Assembly (NCBI GenBank): GCA_964348015.1 | Contig: CAYGBC010000042.1 | Coordinates: 77,980-141,979, forward strand | Length of the DNA: 64,000 bases | DNA from: SOIA01 sp964348015 | GTDB taxonomy: Bacteria; Acidobacteriota; Aminicenantia; Aminicenantales; Aminicenantaceae | Direction: 5' to 3' | Part shown: positions 8,123-17,281 of the stretch, one piece after another | How positions within the stretch are numbered: position 1 is the stretch's first letter | Layout of the letters: each line of letters begins with the position of its first letter | Notes under the pieces: model-generated | Database searches by the model: none | What the model was told of the DNA's origin: nothing | What the model saw: the letters and a program-made list of their open reading frames with translations, nothing else | Translations under genes and position numbers: made by a program

Positions 8123-10114
8123 ATGAAAGATGTGAAGATCGGAGTGGACACAGGCGGAACGTTCACTGATTTTGTGATTCATGCAGATGGAAAAATTGAA
8201 ATTAAAAAAATCCCTTCCACTCCCCATAATCCCTCTCTTGCGATTCTCAAAGGAATTCAATCGTATCTTGAGGATTCTCCTCTCATCATTCATGGAACCA
8301 CAGTCGCGGCAAACTCCCTTCTCGAACGGAAGGGCGGGCGAATCGCTCTGATCGCTACGAAAGGCTTCGAAGATATTCTCTTTATCGGGCGGCAGACAAG
8401 GCGAGAGCTCTACACGCTCAAAGGCGAGAAGAGAATTCCTCTGCTCCCTCGGCACCTCTGCTTCGGCATCGATGAAAGAACATCCGCATCGGGAAAGGTC
8501 GAGAAAAAAATATCCTTGAGCGAACTCCGAGAAATCCTGGATAAAATTAAAAAATTAAAAGCTGAGGCTGTGGCTGTTTCTTTGATCAATTCTTACGCGA
8601 ATCCCTCAAACGAAAAAATCATTTCCACAGAGCTGAAAAAACAAAAATTCCTTTTTTCATCTTCGAGCGACATCCTGCCCGAGCACCGGGAATACGAGAG
8701 GACGGCCACAACCGCCGTGAACGCTTATCTAATGCCCATCACCAGTCAATATCTGGAAAACCTGGAGAAAAGGATAGGAGGAGCGGAGCTGCGGATCATG
8801 CAGTCCAACGAGGGATACATTTCCCCGGCCAGAGCTAAGGCCGAACCGATCCGGACAGCGCTTTCAGGCCCTGCCGGAGGAGTTGTGGGCGCACACCGGC
8901 TCGGAAAAGCCGCAGGCTTCAAGAATATCATCACTTTCGATATGGGAGGAACGTCATCCGATGTGTCTCTGGTCGCCGGTGAAATCAGGAGGACGAATGA
9001 GAGCCTGGTGGGAGATTTTCCGCTCCGCATCCCGATCATCGACATTCATACGGTCGGAGCTGGAGGAGGATCGATCGCCCATGTCGACAAAGGCGGGTCT
9101 TTGCGGGTCGGGCCTCAAAGCGCTGGAGCCAATCCCGGGCCGGCATGCTACGGAAAAGGCCTTCTCCCGACCGTCACGGATGCCAACATGGTTTTAGGCC
9201 GACTGGCCCCCGAGTTTTTCCTCGGAGGTAAAATGAAATTATTCCCCGAAAAAAGCCGTGAAGTCCTGGAACGCATGGCCCGAAAAATCCGTAAATCATT
9301 GACCGAGACCGCGGAAGGCATCATCGAGATCGCCAATGCCAACATGGAAAAAGCCATCCGAGTGATATCCATCGAAAGGGGTTTTGATCCCAGGAATTTC
9401 ACTCTTTTTTCTTTTGGAGGAGCGGGCGGGATGCATGCGCTGGACATCGCCTCCAACCTGAAAATGCCCAGAGTCCTGGTTCCGAAGAATGCGGGAGTCC
9501 TCTCTGCCTTTGGTCTTCTCCTGGCGGACTCGATCAAAGACTACTCAAAATCCATCTTGAAGATTGCAGACGAGTTAACCGGAGAAGAACTTGAAACACA
9601 CTTCAGGAAACTGGAGGAAAGAGCCCGCCGCGCCATGAAAGAGGATGGCTACAGCGCACAAGAGATTCGAATCTATCCGTTCCTTGACCTCCGGTATCTC
9701 GGCCAATCCTATGAAATCACCGTTCCCATCCGCACCCGGAACGCTCCTCATTCCTATTTCCTATCCACCTTCCACAAAGCACACAGAAAGCTCTATTCCT
9801 ACCATCACATGGAGAGACCGGTGGAAATAGTGAATATCCGCATCAAGGCTGCAGGAACGGGCAAAAAGATCAAGCTGAAGAAACAGATGCCGACCGGTTC
9901 AATCCCAGAAAGAGCGCTGTTCAAAAAGCAGGCCATCCATTATAAGGGAAAATCCTACACGGCCAGCGTGTTCGACAGGGCCCGTCTTTCAGCCGGAAAT
10001 AAGCTGGACGGCCCGGCGTTAATCGCAGATGCGGAATCGACAACATTCCTTCCCCCTTCCTCCACGCTGGAGGTGGACGGATTCTTGAACCTCATCATTC
10101 AAAAAAAAGGCTGA
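8123..10114 (+). CDS. hyuA: HyuA-type hydantoinase / 5-oxoprolinase, ATP-binding subunit
   Basis: Subunit A of the ATP-dependent cyclic-amide hydrolases (N-methylhydantoinase, 5-oxoprolinase, acetone carboxylase relatives), 663 residues. The N-terminus reads MKDVKIGVDTGGTFTDF, with the actin-like phosphate-binding motif DTGGTFTD. The middle holds the second phosphate loop and adenosine motif (FDMGGTSSDVSLV, about 274-286; TVGAGGGSIA) and ALSGPAGGVVGA; later come SFGGAGGMHA and FGLLLADS, all typical. It works with HyuB, which starts four bases after its stop codon. The third gene is an Nramp-like transporter, so the three probably form one operon for uptake and ring opening of a cyclic amide. 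Whether it acts on 5-oxoproline, a hydantoin or another ring cannot be settled from sequence. Confidence 0.93.
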   Translation: MKDVKIGVDTGGTFTDFVIHADGKIEIKKIPSTPHNPSLAILKGIQSYLEDSPLIIHGTTVAANSLLERKGGRIALIATKGFEDILFIGRQTRRELYTLKGEKRIPLLPRHLCFGIDERTSASGKVEKKISLSELREILDKIKKLKAEAVAVSLINSYANPSNEKIISTELKKQKFLFSSSSDILPEHREYERTATTAVNAYLMPITSQYLENLEKRIGGAELRIMQSNEGYISPARAKAEPIRTALSGPAGGVVGAHRLGKAAGFKNIITFDMGGTSSDVSLVAGEIRRTNESLVGDFPLRIPIIDIHTVGAGGGSIAHVDKGGSLRVGPQSAGANPGPACYGKGLLPTVTDANMVLGRLAPEFFLGGKMKLFPEKSREVLERMARKIRKSLTETAEGIIEIANANMEKAIRVISIERGFDPRNFTLFSFGGAGGMHALDIASNLKMPRVLVPKNAGVLSAFGLLLADSIKDYSKSILKIADELTGEELETHFRKLEERARRAMKEDGYSAQEIRIYPFLDLRYLGQSYEITVPIRTRNAPHSYFLSTFHKAHRKLYSYHHMERPVEIVNIRIKAAGTGKKIKLKKQMPTGSIPERALFKKQAIHYKGKSYTASVFDRARLSAGNKLDGPALIADAESTTFLPPSSTLEVDGFLNLIIQKKG

Positions 10115-10118
10115 ACGC

Positions 10119-11684
10119 ATGGATAAATTTGACCCGATCGAACTCGAACTGTTCAAGAACCTGTTCGTATCTGTCTCTGAAGAGATGGGAGCTGTCCTGG
10201 GCCGGACCTCCCTCTCTCCGAATATCAAAGAAAGAAAAGACTTCTCCTGTGCCCTGTTTGATAAGAGAGGAGAAACCTTTTCTCAGGGCTCTCATATTCC
10301 AGTTCATCTGGGTGCCATGCCCCTATCCGTCCAGGCATCCATCCGAGCCGTCGATTTTGAAAAGGAAGACCTGGTGGTGCTCAACGATCCCTACAGAGGA
10401 GGGACACACCTCCCGGATATCACCTGCATATCGCCAGTCTTTGTCGATAAAGAGCTCCTCTTCTTTGTGGCCAACCGCGCGCATCACTCGGACGTGGGAG
10501 GGATGACTCCCGGCTCCATGCCGCTGGCCACAGAAATCTTTCAGGAAGGGATGATCATCCCGCCTTTGAAGCTGGTTCGCAGAGGGAAGTTGAACACCGA
10601 AATCCTGGACTTGATCCTCGCCAATGTCCGGACTCCTGAAGAGCGCAAGGGCGACTTGCAGGCTCAGATCGCTGCTAACGAGAAAGGCAAGCAGAGGTTA
10701 AGAGAGATCATGAACAAAGTGGGATTGAAAAAAATACTCCACTACACCCGGCTCATCCCTCTCTACACGGAAAAAATACTCAGGGAAACTATCAGGAGCA
10801 TTCCTGACGGCATTTACGCGTTCACCGATTACCTGGATGACGACGGAATCACGGATGATCCCGTGGAAATCAGTGTGAAGATCACTATAAAAAGCGATAA
10901 AGCCCTGATCGATTTTAGCTCTTCATCCCGTCAGGTTCAGGGAAGCATCAATGCCAATTTCGCTGTCACATATTCCGCGGTTCTGTATGTTTTTCGCAGT
11001 CTTGTTGAGGAAGACATCCCGTTCAACACGGGCCTGATGAGGCCGCTCCAGATCATCGCTCCTCCTGGCTCGGTTCTCAACGCTCAACATCCTGCAGCTA
11101 CTGCCGGAGGCAACGTGGAAACTTCTCAGAGGATCGTGGATGTTCTCCTCGGTGCCCTCTCCAAAGCCATTCCAGAAAAGATCCCCGCCGCAAGCTCGGG
11201 CACCATGAATAATGTGGCTTTTGGCGGCTATGATCCCTTGAGGAAGAGAAGCTTCGCCTACTACGAGACGATCGGAGGAGGCATGGGAGCGGGTTCAAAC
11301 TCTTCCGGCCTCAACGGTGTCCACACTCACATGACCAATTCTCTCAACACGCCTCTGGAGGCCCTGGAGAATTACCTCCCAATCAAGATCAGCAAATACT
11401 GCCTGCGGAAAGGTTCAGGAGGCCAGGGACAGCATCCCGGCGGTGAAGGGATCATCCGCGAGTATGAATTTCACGTCCCGGCCCAGGTGACGATCATCTC
11501 AGAACGGCGTAAATTCAGTCCCTACGGGATCCAGAAGGGAAAGAGCGGAAAGAGGGGAAAAAACACTTTGTTCACCAAGGGAAAAAAGATGTGCCTCAAA
11601 TCAAAATGCAATTTCAAGGTCCAGCCAGGAGATCATCTGCGCGTTGAAACGCCTGGAGGCGGAGGATATGGCCCCAAAAAATAA
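10119..11684 (+). CDS. hyuB: HyuB-type hydantoinase / 5-oxoprolinase, B subunit
   Basis: Partner of HyuA, 521 residues, normal for the hydantoinase B family. Recognisable family segments are IELELFKNLFVSVSEEMG at the start, FSQGSHIPVHLGAMP, LNDPYRGGTHLPDIT, NRAHHSDVGGMTPGSMP (about 117-133), the late GGGMGAGSNSSGLNGVHTHM and GGGGYGP at the end. These contain the metal-binding residues of the subunit. AAAGG upstream overlaps the end of hyuA and the gap is four bases, so translation is probably coupled. The downstream transporter start overlaps the last 17 bases of this gene. Confidence 0.93.
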   Translation: MDKFDPIELELFKNLFVSVSEEMGAVLGRTSLSPNIKERKDFSCALFDKRGETFSQGSHIPVHLGAMPLSVQASIRAVDFEKEDLVVLNDPYRGGTHLPDITCISPVFVDKELLFFVANRAHHSDVGGMTPGSMPLATEIFQEGMIIPPLKLVRRGKLNTEILDLILANVRTPEERKGDLQAQIAANEKGKQRLREIMNKVGLKKILHYTRLIPLYTEKILRETIRSIPDGIYAFTDYLDDDGITDDPVEISVKITIKSDKALIDFSSSSRQVQGSINANFAVTYSAVLYVFRSLVEEDIPFNTGLMRPLQIIAPPGSVLNAQHPAATAGGNVETSQRIVDVLLGALSKAIPEKIPAASSGTMNNVAFGGYDPLRKRSFAYYETIGGGMGAGSNSSGLNGVHTHMTNSLNTPLEALENYLPIKISKYCLRKGSGGQGQHPGGEGIIREYEFHVPAQVTIISERRKFSPYGIQKGKSGKRGKNTLFTKGKKMCLKSKCNFKVQPGDHLRVETPGGGGYGPKK

Positions 11685-12876
11685 AAAATCCTCTTTTGGG
11701 CCGGGCTTCCTGGTCACAGCGGCTTTCATCGGACCCGGGACTGTCACGACATGCTCCCTCGCGGGTGCGAATTTCGGTTATGCTCTGATCTTTGCCCTTG
11801 TTTTTGCCACTGTCACGACAATTATCCTCCAGAACATGACAGGAAGGCTCAGCCTGGGCTCCGGTCACGACCTTGGCCAGGCCCTCAGAGAATTTCCGCA
11901 GAGTCGAGTGACCAGGAGTATTTTTCTTATTCTCACACTCTCTTCGATCACTCTCGGCTGTGCGGCCTATGAAGCCGGGAACATCATCGGAGGTTCTCTT
12001 GGATTGGAGGCTGTCACTTCAATCTCCAATAAAGTCTGGGTCGCCGTGATCTCACTTATAGCTGTTTTCATCCTGGGCATGGGAAGATACAAAATTGTCG
12101 AAAAATTCCTGATCTTCCTTGTGTTCTTGATGAGCGTGTGCTTTCTTACGACTCTGATCATCATCAAGCCCGATTTTCTCTTGATCCTCAAAGGCATGAT
12201 CCCGACTTTCCCCAAAAATTCACTGCTTCTCATCCTGGCCCTCGTGGGAACAACCGTTGTTCCCTACAACCTCTTTCTCCACTCTTCTGCGGTCAAGGAA
12301 AAATGGGCCTCTGTTTCCGACCTCAAGACTGCCCGGAAGGACCTGCTTCTTTCGATCACACTGGGCGGGATCATCTCCGCCTCGATCGTCGTCACATCAG
12401 CCGTGGCTTTCTATGAGCAAGGACTGACTCCTGAAGATGGAGTCCAGCTGGCTCAGCAGCTCAAACCCCTGTTGGGCACATTGACCAATATCCTCTTCGG
12501 GCTGGGCTTTTTTGCCGCAGGAATGAGTTCTGCCCTGACAGCGCCGTATGCAGCCGCCTTCGCCTCTTCTGGCATTATGGGTTGGAAAAATGGCCCCGTC
12601 TCCAAACAGTTTAATATTGTATGGCTGGGAGTCATCTTTGTCGGGTTTGTTGTGTCCCTCCTGAACCTCAAACCGCTTGTGGTCATCGTGTTCGCACAAG
12701 CGGCCAATGGATTGGTCCTTCCCATCGCATCGATATTCTTGATCATAGTGCTCAACAACCGCCAGAAGATGGGAAATCTGGTCAACACCGCGTATCAGAA
12801 CATCCTAGGAACTCTGATCATCCTGATCGTGACTTGCCTGGGACTGTGGAATATTGTTAAAATTTTTATGAATTAG
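11668..12876 (+). CDS. Nramp-family transporter lacking the canonical metal-binding motif, linked to hyuAB
   Basis: Integral-membrane transporter of the Nramp fold, about 11 helices, 402 residues from the ATG at 11668, which follows GGAGG; this start overlaps hyuB by 17 bases. In metal-transporting Nramp proteins helix 1 carries DPGN and helix 6 MPHN. Here the equivalents read GPGT (residues 22-25) and VVPYN, so the aspartate, asparagine and methionine ligands are lost. In Bacillus subtilis an Nramp homologue, YcsG, sits in the 5-oxoprolinase gene cluster. By analogy I infer that this protein imports the organic substrate of HyuAB rather than a metal ion. Fold assignment is strong; substrate is inference. 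Confidence 0.85.
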   Translation: MAPKNKKSSFGPGFLVTAAFIGPGTVTTCSLAGANFGYALIFALVFATVTTIILQNMTGRLSLGSGHDLGQALREFPQSRVTRSIFLILTLSSITLGCAAYEAGNIIGGSLGLEAVTSISNKVWVAVISLIAVFILGMGRYKIVEKFLIFLVFLMSVCFLTTLIIIKPDFLLILKGMIPTFPKNSLLLILALVGTTVVPYNLFLHSSAVKEKWASVSDLKTARKDLLLSITLGGIISASIVVTSAVAFYEQGLTPEDGVQLAQQLKPLLGTLTNILFGLGFFAAGMSSALTAPYAAAFASSGIMGWKNGPVSKQFNIVWLGVIFVGFVVSLLNLKPLVVIVFAQAANGLVLPIASIFLIIVLNNRQKMGNLVNTAYQNILGTLIILIVTCLGLWNIVKIFMN

Positions 12877-12907
12877 GGATCTCGCTCAACGGACAACGTA
12901 AGTGAAT

Positions 12908-12920
12908 GGGGACTATCCCC
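12908..12920. repeat. Perfect 13-bp dyad GGGGACTATCCCC
   Basis: Five-base-pair stem with a 3-nt loop, extended imperfectly by flanking AAT/AATT. It lies between the transporter and the MuiA gene. There is no T-run after it, so it is not a classical terminator. The core resembles two GGGACTGTCCC dyads at 36.15 and 36.19 kb. Confidence 0.5.
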
Positions 12921-12974
12921 AATTGAATGGAGTAAACATATAAAAAAATCCTCTCTAATATCAAGGAGGTCATC

Positions 12975-14615
12975 ATGAACAACAGAAAACTTCCATTCCT
13001 GTTTATCTTGATCCTGATGCTTTCAGGCAGCCTTGCCTCTGAGGAAATCATCGCCAAGAGCAAGATATCTTCGGTCACAATCTATCCTGACCGGGCGACC
13101 ATCATCAGAGAGGCGGACCTGACGTTCGGCGCCGGCACACACTCGGTGTTCTTCGAGAATCTTCCAGTCACCCTGATCCCGAACTCGCTTCGTGTATCAG
13201 GAAAAGGGACGGCAGCCGTCAAAGTCGTAGGCCTCGACCTGACACGTCAGTACCTGGAATTCGCTCTCCTTCCGGAAGTCAAGAAACTCCAGGCCGAGAT
13301 CGACGCGCTTGAATTGGAAATGAGCAGAACAGCCAGCAAGATCGAAGTGCTCAATTCTCAGGAAAAATTTCTCAAATCCATCGAATCGGCAAATGCCGCC
13401 CGGGCTTCCCAGGAAATTGTTCTCGGAAAGCCGGATACAGAGAGCTGGGAAAGAGTCCTCCAATTCCTGGGGAACAAACTCTTAGAAGTCAAAAAAGGGA
13501 AGCTCGAACAGAATCAGATTATGAAGGACCAAAGAGCCAGGCTCGATGCTCTCAGGAAGAAGATGAACTCCATCAGGCCCCAGAGGCCCACAGAAAGCCG
13601 GAAAGTATCCGTCATCCTGGACGCGGCACGGGCCGGAAGGTTCACGCTCAGTCTCTCTTACACAGTTAGAGGAGCCCGCTGGATCCCGCTGTACACGATG
13701 AGGGCTCTGCCTGATTCCTCAGAGATTGAATTCGCTATGTCGGCCAACATCCAGCAGAACAGCGGAGAAAACTGGGAGAACGCCCAGGCCCTTCTGTCGA
13801 CTGCCTCTCCGGCCGTTTCGACAAATCCTCCTGTGCTGTATCCCTGGATACTGGACATCTATACACCCCAACCACCCCGCTCCAGAACGGCCAAGGCATC
13901 CAGAGCTGGCGTTCGAGCCGAAGAGCCCATACCCGAGGCTCCTCTCGAGGAAGCGGAGATGATGGATGCAGAAATGGCCACAGCAGGAGTCGTAGAGACA
14001 GGGATCAACCTCAATTTTGCCATCAAGAAGAATGTTCAGATCCCGAGCGACGGAGCCCCTCACAAAGTCCCGATAGACACACAGAGTATTGACGTCGAGT
14101 ATGATTACATTACAGTTCCGAAACTCAAAGAAACCGCATTCTTGAGAGCAAAGCTCCGCAACACCCTTCCCTATCCCCTCCTTTCCGGATCGACTGACCT
14201 TTTCGTTATCCAGGACTTTGTAGGCTCCGCAAGGATTCCGTTTATCGCAAAGGAAGAAGAAGCGAAGGTGTTCTTCGGCGAAGACAGGCAGATCCGGATC
14301 AAACATGAACGGATCAAAAGAGAAAAGAGTCCGCCCGGCTTTTTAGGAAAGAACGAGCGGATCAAGCTCGCTTACAAAATAACGGTCCTGAACCTCCGCA
14401 ACACCTCAGTGGATATCGAGATCCAGGACCAGCTCCCGATCAGCCAGAACACCAAGATCGAGATCAAAGACCTGTCGATCACTCCCCAGCCATCCAAAAA
14501 GGATGAGAAAGGCTTTCTCACCTGGACGTTGACCCTGGAACCTCAAGAGAAAAAAGAAATTCTTATCGGATTCACGATCGAATACCCCAAGGGAACCACG
14601 ATCAGGGGAATTTAG
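12975..14615 (+). CDS. Exported MuiA-like protein (DUF4140/DUF4139)
   Basis: Protein of 546 residues in the family of Salmonella mucoidy inhibitor MuiA. A signal peptide (1-21) is followed by a DUF4140 region (about 30-125, VTIYPDRATIIREA), a long charged helical or coiled-coil stretch (about 95-190) and the DUF4139 beta-rich domain to the end (LSYTVRGARWIPLYTMRA...). An insert of low-complexity Pro/Ala/Glu sequence occurs around 300-340. The family's biochemical role is unknown; it is expected in the envelope. A strong AAGGAGG lies seven bases before the ATG. The gene seems to stand alone. Confidence 0.88.
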   Translation: MNNRKLPFLFILILMLSGSLASEEIIAKSKISSVTIYPDRATIIREADLTFGAGTHSVFFENLPVTLIPNSLRVSGKGTAAVKVVGLDLTRQYLEFALLPEVKKLQAEIDALELEMSRTASKIEVLNSQEKFLKSIESANAARASQEIVLGKPDTESWERVLQFLGNKLLEVKKGKLEQNQIMKDQRARLDALRKKMNSIRPQRPTESRKVSVILDAARAGRFTLSLSYTVRGARWIPLYTMRALPDSSEIEFAMSANIQQNSGENWENAQALLSTASPAVSTNPPVLYPWILDIYTPQPPRSRTAKASRAGVRAEEPIPEAPLEEAEMMDAEMATAGVVETGINLNFAIKKNVQIPSDGAPHKVPIDTQSIDVEYDYITVPKLKETAFLRAKLRNTLPYPLLSGSTDLFVIQDFVGSARIPFIAKEEEAKVFFGEDRQIRIKHERIKREKSPPGFLGKNERIKLAYKITVLNLRNTSVDIEIQDQLPISQNTKIEIKDLSITPQPSKKDEKGFLTWTLTLEPQEKKEILIGFTIEYPKGTTIRGI

Positions 14616-14734
14616 GCCGGACTTCAACTGAAATAGTGATTCTGCCAAGGGAGGACATCTCTATATCTTTCCACCCTCTCTATAGAAGTTCTCGATATGG
14701 TGTCGGCATATTTTATGAATAATTCAGCGGATTT

Positions 14735-14749
14735 TGACTTGATAAGTCA
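14735..14749. promoter_or_regulatory. Inverted repeat TGACTT-GAT-AAGTCA, possible operator
   Basis: Perfect 6-bp inverted repeat with a 3-bp spacer, overlapping a possible -35 hexamer (TTGACT) about 70 bp before the next gene. A clear -10 at proper spacing was not found, so the promoter role is uncertain. It could bind a dimeric regulator of the three-gene amino-acid operon. Confidence 0.35.
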
Positions 14750-14817
14750 TACAAATCCTGCAATACTTTCCCTGAGGGCATAACCGCATTCGGAAAGAAT
14801 GGGGAAAGGAAGTTAGA

Positions 14818-16266
14818 ATGAAAGACAAAGACATATCAGAATTCAGTCAGAACGATCCTTTCGAAAATGACGAAAGAAATCCATTGGATTATGGTAAGAA
14901 ATGCTTTTCAGAGCACGATGAAGACGATCTCCCAGAGTACGAGGAAGAGAATGACTATGAAGAAGAGGAGGTCGAAGAAAACGAAGGAGAGCATGAAGAA
15001 ATAGAAGTCGAAAAAACTGAAGAAGAGGAGCCCGAGGAGCAAAGAGACGGTGAACCAGAAGAAAAAGAGCAGCCTGAGGCCCCAGTCGAAAGAGAGGAAG
15101 TGGAAGAAAAGGAAGAGCCAGAGGCTGTTGACGAAAGAGAGGAAGAAGTGGTAGAGGAAGAGGTAGTCAAGGAAGTGGAGGAGGAAGAGAAAGAGGAAGA
15201 AGTCGAATATGAGGAAGTAGAGATCGATGAGGTCCAGGAGCAGGAACAGCCTCAACCTCAAGTTCAATTAGAGGGAGAACCGGATGGTGAGGAAGAGGGG
15301 CCCCTCGCGGGCATTGACCTCAAAAAAGAAGTCGAAAGAGCAGAGAAGAGGATACGGAAACACATCCGGCAAACTCCGCTCGAGTACTCACCGTTTTTGA
15401 GCCAGGAAGGCCACTGTGAAGTTCACCTCAAACTGGAAAACATGCAGTTGACCGGATCGTTCAAACTGCGGGGAACCATGAATAAGCTCCTTTCTCTCAC
15501 CAAGAAAGAAAGGAAACGTGTTCTGGTGACTGCCTCATCCGGAAATCACGGCGCGGCGTTTGCCTACGGGCTTAAAAAATTGAAATTAAAGGGAATAATC
15601 TATCTCCCCAGTTACACATCCAAGGCCAAGCTCGATTCCCTGAAATTTTATGATGTGGTCACGAAAATGTTCGGCACGGACTGTGTCAACACAGAAATTC
15701 ATGCCAGAGAAGAGGCGGAAAAGAATGATTTCGTGTACATCCCCCCTTATAACGATCTTAAAATTATCGGAGGTCAGGGAACAGTCGGGATCGAGCTGAG
15801 AAGACAGCGCGAACACATGGATGTGGTCCTCGTTCCTGTCGGTGGAGGAGGTTTGATCTGCGGTATCGCAGGATACCTCAAATCTCTGGATGAAAACATT
15901 GAAATCGTCGGCTGCCAGCCATTGAATTCTGCGGTCATGGCCGAATCCATCCACGCCGGAGAGATCGTTGATATCGAATCTCAGCCCACCCTCTCAGACG
16001 GCTCGGCCGGGGGAATCGAGAAGGGATCGATCACGTTTGACATCTGCCAAAAATACGTCACCGATTTCATCCTCGTTTCAGAGGAAGAGATCCGAGAGGC
16101 TATAAAACTGGTATTGGACAAACATTTTATGCTCCTCGAGGGGGCGGGGGCTTTGACCGTGGCGTCCTTCATGAAGGCCAAGGAGAGCTTCAAAGGGAAA
16201 AAAGTCGTCCTGGTCCTCAGCGGAGCAAAAATCTCGATGGATGTACTGAAAGAAGTCATCTCATAA
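14818..16266 (+). CDS. Threonine-dehydratase-like PLP enzyme with a long acidic N-terminal extension
   Basis: PLP-dependent beta-eliminating enzyme of the threonine/serine dehydratase (serine racemase) fold. Residues from about 166 to 482 are a full-length single catalytic domain: the PLP lysine K216 in TGSFKLRG, the SSGNHGAA phosphate/substrate loop, VPVGGGGL glycine loop and a C-terminal LSGAKI. There is no ACT domain. Residues 36-160 are an extraordinary low-complexity head made mostly of Glu with Val, Pro and Gln, which I would expect to be disordered. Codons GAA/GAG/GTC dominate this segment. The extension is in frame with no internal start preceded by a good ribosome-binding site. Downstream genes encode a cyclodeaminase-like protein and an aminotransferase, so the trio probably interconverts amino acids. 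Confidence 0.9.
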   Translation: MKDKDISEFSQNDPFENDERNPLDYGKKCFSEHDEDDLPEYEEENDYEEEEVEENEGEHEEIEVEKTEEEEPEEQRDGEPEEKEQPEAPVEREEVEEKEEPEAVDEREEEVVEEEVVKEVEEEEKEEEVEYEEVEIDEVQEQEQPQPQVQLEGEPDGEEEGPLAGIDLKKEVERAEKRIRKHIRQTPLEYSPFLSQEGHCEVHLKLENMQLTGSFKLRGTMNKLLSLTKKERKRVLVTASSGNHGAAFAYGLKKLKLKGIIYLPSYTSKAKLDSLKFYDVVTKMFGTDCVNTEIHAREEAEKNDFVYIPPYNDLKIIGGQGTVGIELRRQREHMDVVLVPVGGGGLICGIAGYLKSLDENIEIVGCQPLNSAVMAESIHAGEIVDIESQPTLSDGSAGGIEKGSITFDICQKYVTDFILVSEEEIREAIKLVLDKHFMLLEGAGALTVASFMKAKESFKGKKVVLVLSGAKISMDVLKEVIS

Positions 16267-16274
16267 TCGTTAAA

Positions 16275-17228
16275 TTGGTAAAAATCTATAACCTGACTCA
16301 AATCAAGGCCGCACTCCAAAATATCGATACACTCAAGGCTGTGGAAGACGGATTTGCTGCGTATTCGGAAGGAAAGGTCGAGGTGCCTCCGGTGGGGGAA
16401 ATGCAGTTTGAACGCCCTCCGGGTGATGTCCATATCAAGTACGGGTATATCAAGGGTGACGATTACTATGTCATAAAGATCGCCTCGGGATTCTACGACA
16501 ACGTCAAACTCGGCCTCCCGACAGGCACCGGACTCATGCTGGTTTTTAGCCAAAAATCAGGCGAGCTGGAAAGTATCCTTCTGGATGAAGCCTATCTCAC
16601 GAACGTCCGGACAGCAGCAGCCGGAGCGGTTGTGGCGAAGTATTTGGCCCCAAAAAATGTCCATCGCATCGGCATTTTCGGTGCGGGGACACAGGGCCGG
16701 ATGCAGCTCGAATATTTAAAACCCGTGACTGACTGCATGGATGCGATCGTCTGGGGGCTTAATCCGGAAGAATTAGATGCCTACAGAAAAGAAATGGAGC
16801 CGCAGGGATTCAATGTCCAGACAACCCAAAATGCTGAGGAGATCGCCTCATCCTGCAACCTGATCGTGACAGCCACGCCCTCCAAATCTCCTTTGTTGAG
16901 CGCAGAGCAAATCAGAAAAGGAACCCACATCACAGCCATGGGATCGGATACACCGGAGAAAATCGAGCTGGACCCGAAGATTCTGCAAGATGCGGATATC
17001 GTGGCAGCGGACAGCATCAGCCAGTGTCAATCCCGCGGGGAAATTTCAGTCGCACTGAAAGAAGGCCTGATCGACAACACAGATCTGGTCGAACTGGGCA
17101 ATATCATCAAGGATGAAAAACTGGGGAGGTTGTCTGACAACCAGACCACTGTCGCGGATTTGACCGGAGTCGCTGTCCAGGACATACAGATCGCCAAGGC
17201 CGTGTATGCGGCTCTTGACAAGCGGTAG
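16275..17228 (+). CDS. Ornithine cyclodeaminase / mu-crystallin family protein
   Basis: NAD(P)-dependent enzyme of 317 residues. The family includes ornithine cyclodeaminase, ketimine and iminosuccinate reductases and alanine dehydrogenase. The Rossmann loop is IGIFGAGTQGRMQL; the conserved NVRTAAAGAVVAKYLAPK precedes it, the substrate-binding K lies in VIKIASGFYDN, and VTATPSKSPLL and GSDTPEKIELD follow. The start is a TTG at 16275, eight bases after the preceding stop, with only a weak ribosome-binding site, which suggests coupled translation. Together with the dehydratase upstream, a reasonable inference is reduction of an imine made by that enzyme. The precise substrate is unknown. Confidence 0.9.
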   Translation: MVKIYNLTQIKAALQNIDTLKAVEDGFAAYSEGKVEVPPVGEMQFERPPGDVHIKYGYIKGDDYYVIKIASGFYDNVKLGLPTGTGLMLVFSQKSGELESILLDEAYLTNVRTAAAGAVVAKYLAPKNVHRIGIFGAGTQGRMQLEYLKPVTDCMDAIVWGLNPEELDAYRKEMEPQGFNVQTTQNAEEIASSCNLIVTATPSKSPLLSAEQIRKGTHITAMGSDTPEKIELDPKILQDADIVAADSISQCQSRGEISVALKEGLIDNTDLVELGNIIKDEKLGRLSDNQTTVADLTGVAVQDIQIAKAVYAALDKR

Positions 17229-17281
17229 AACCAAAAAGGACAATCATTACTTCTTCGAGAAAAAAGAAAAACGAGGTTGCT

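Noticed and set aside
14908..15267. 119-codon minus-strand Leu/Phe-rich ORF looking like a membrane protein
   Set aside because: It is the complement of the GAA/GAG-rich acidic head of the dehydratase, so hydrophobicity is a by-product of composition.
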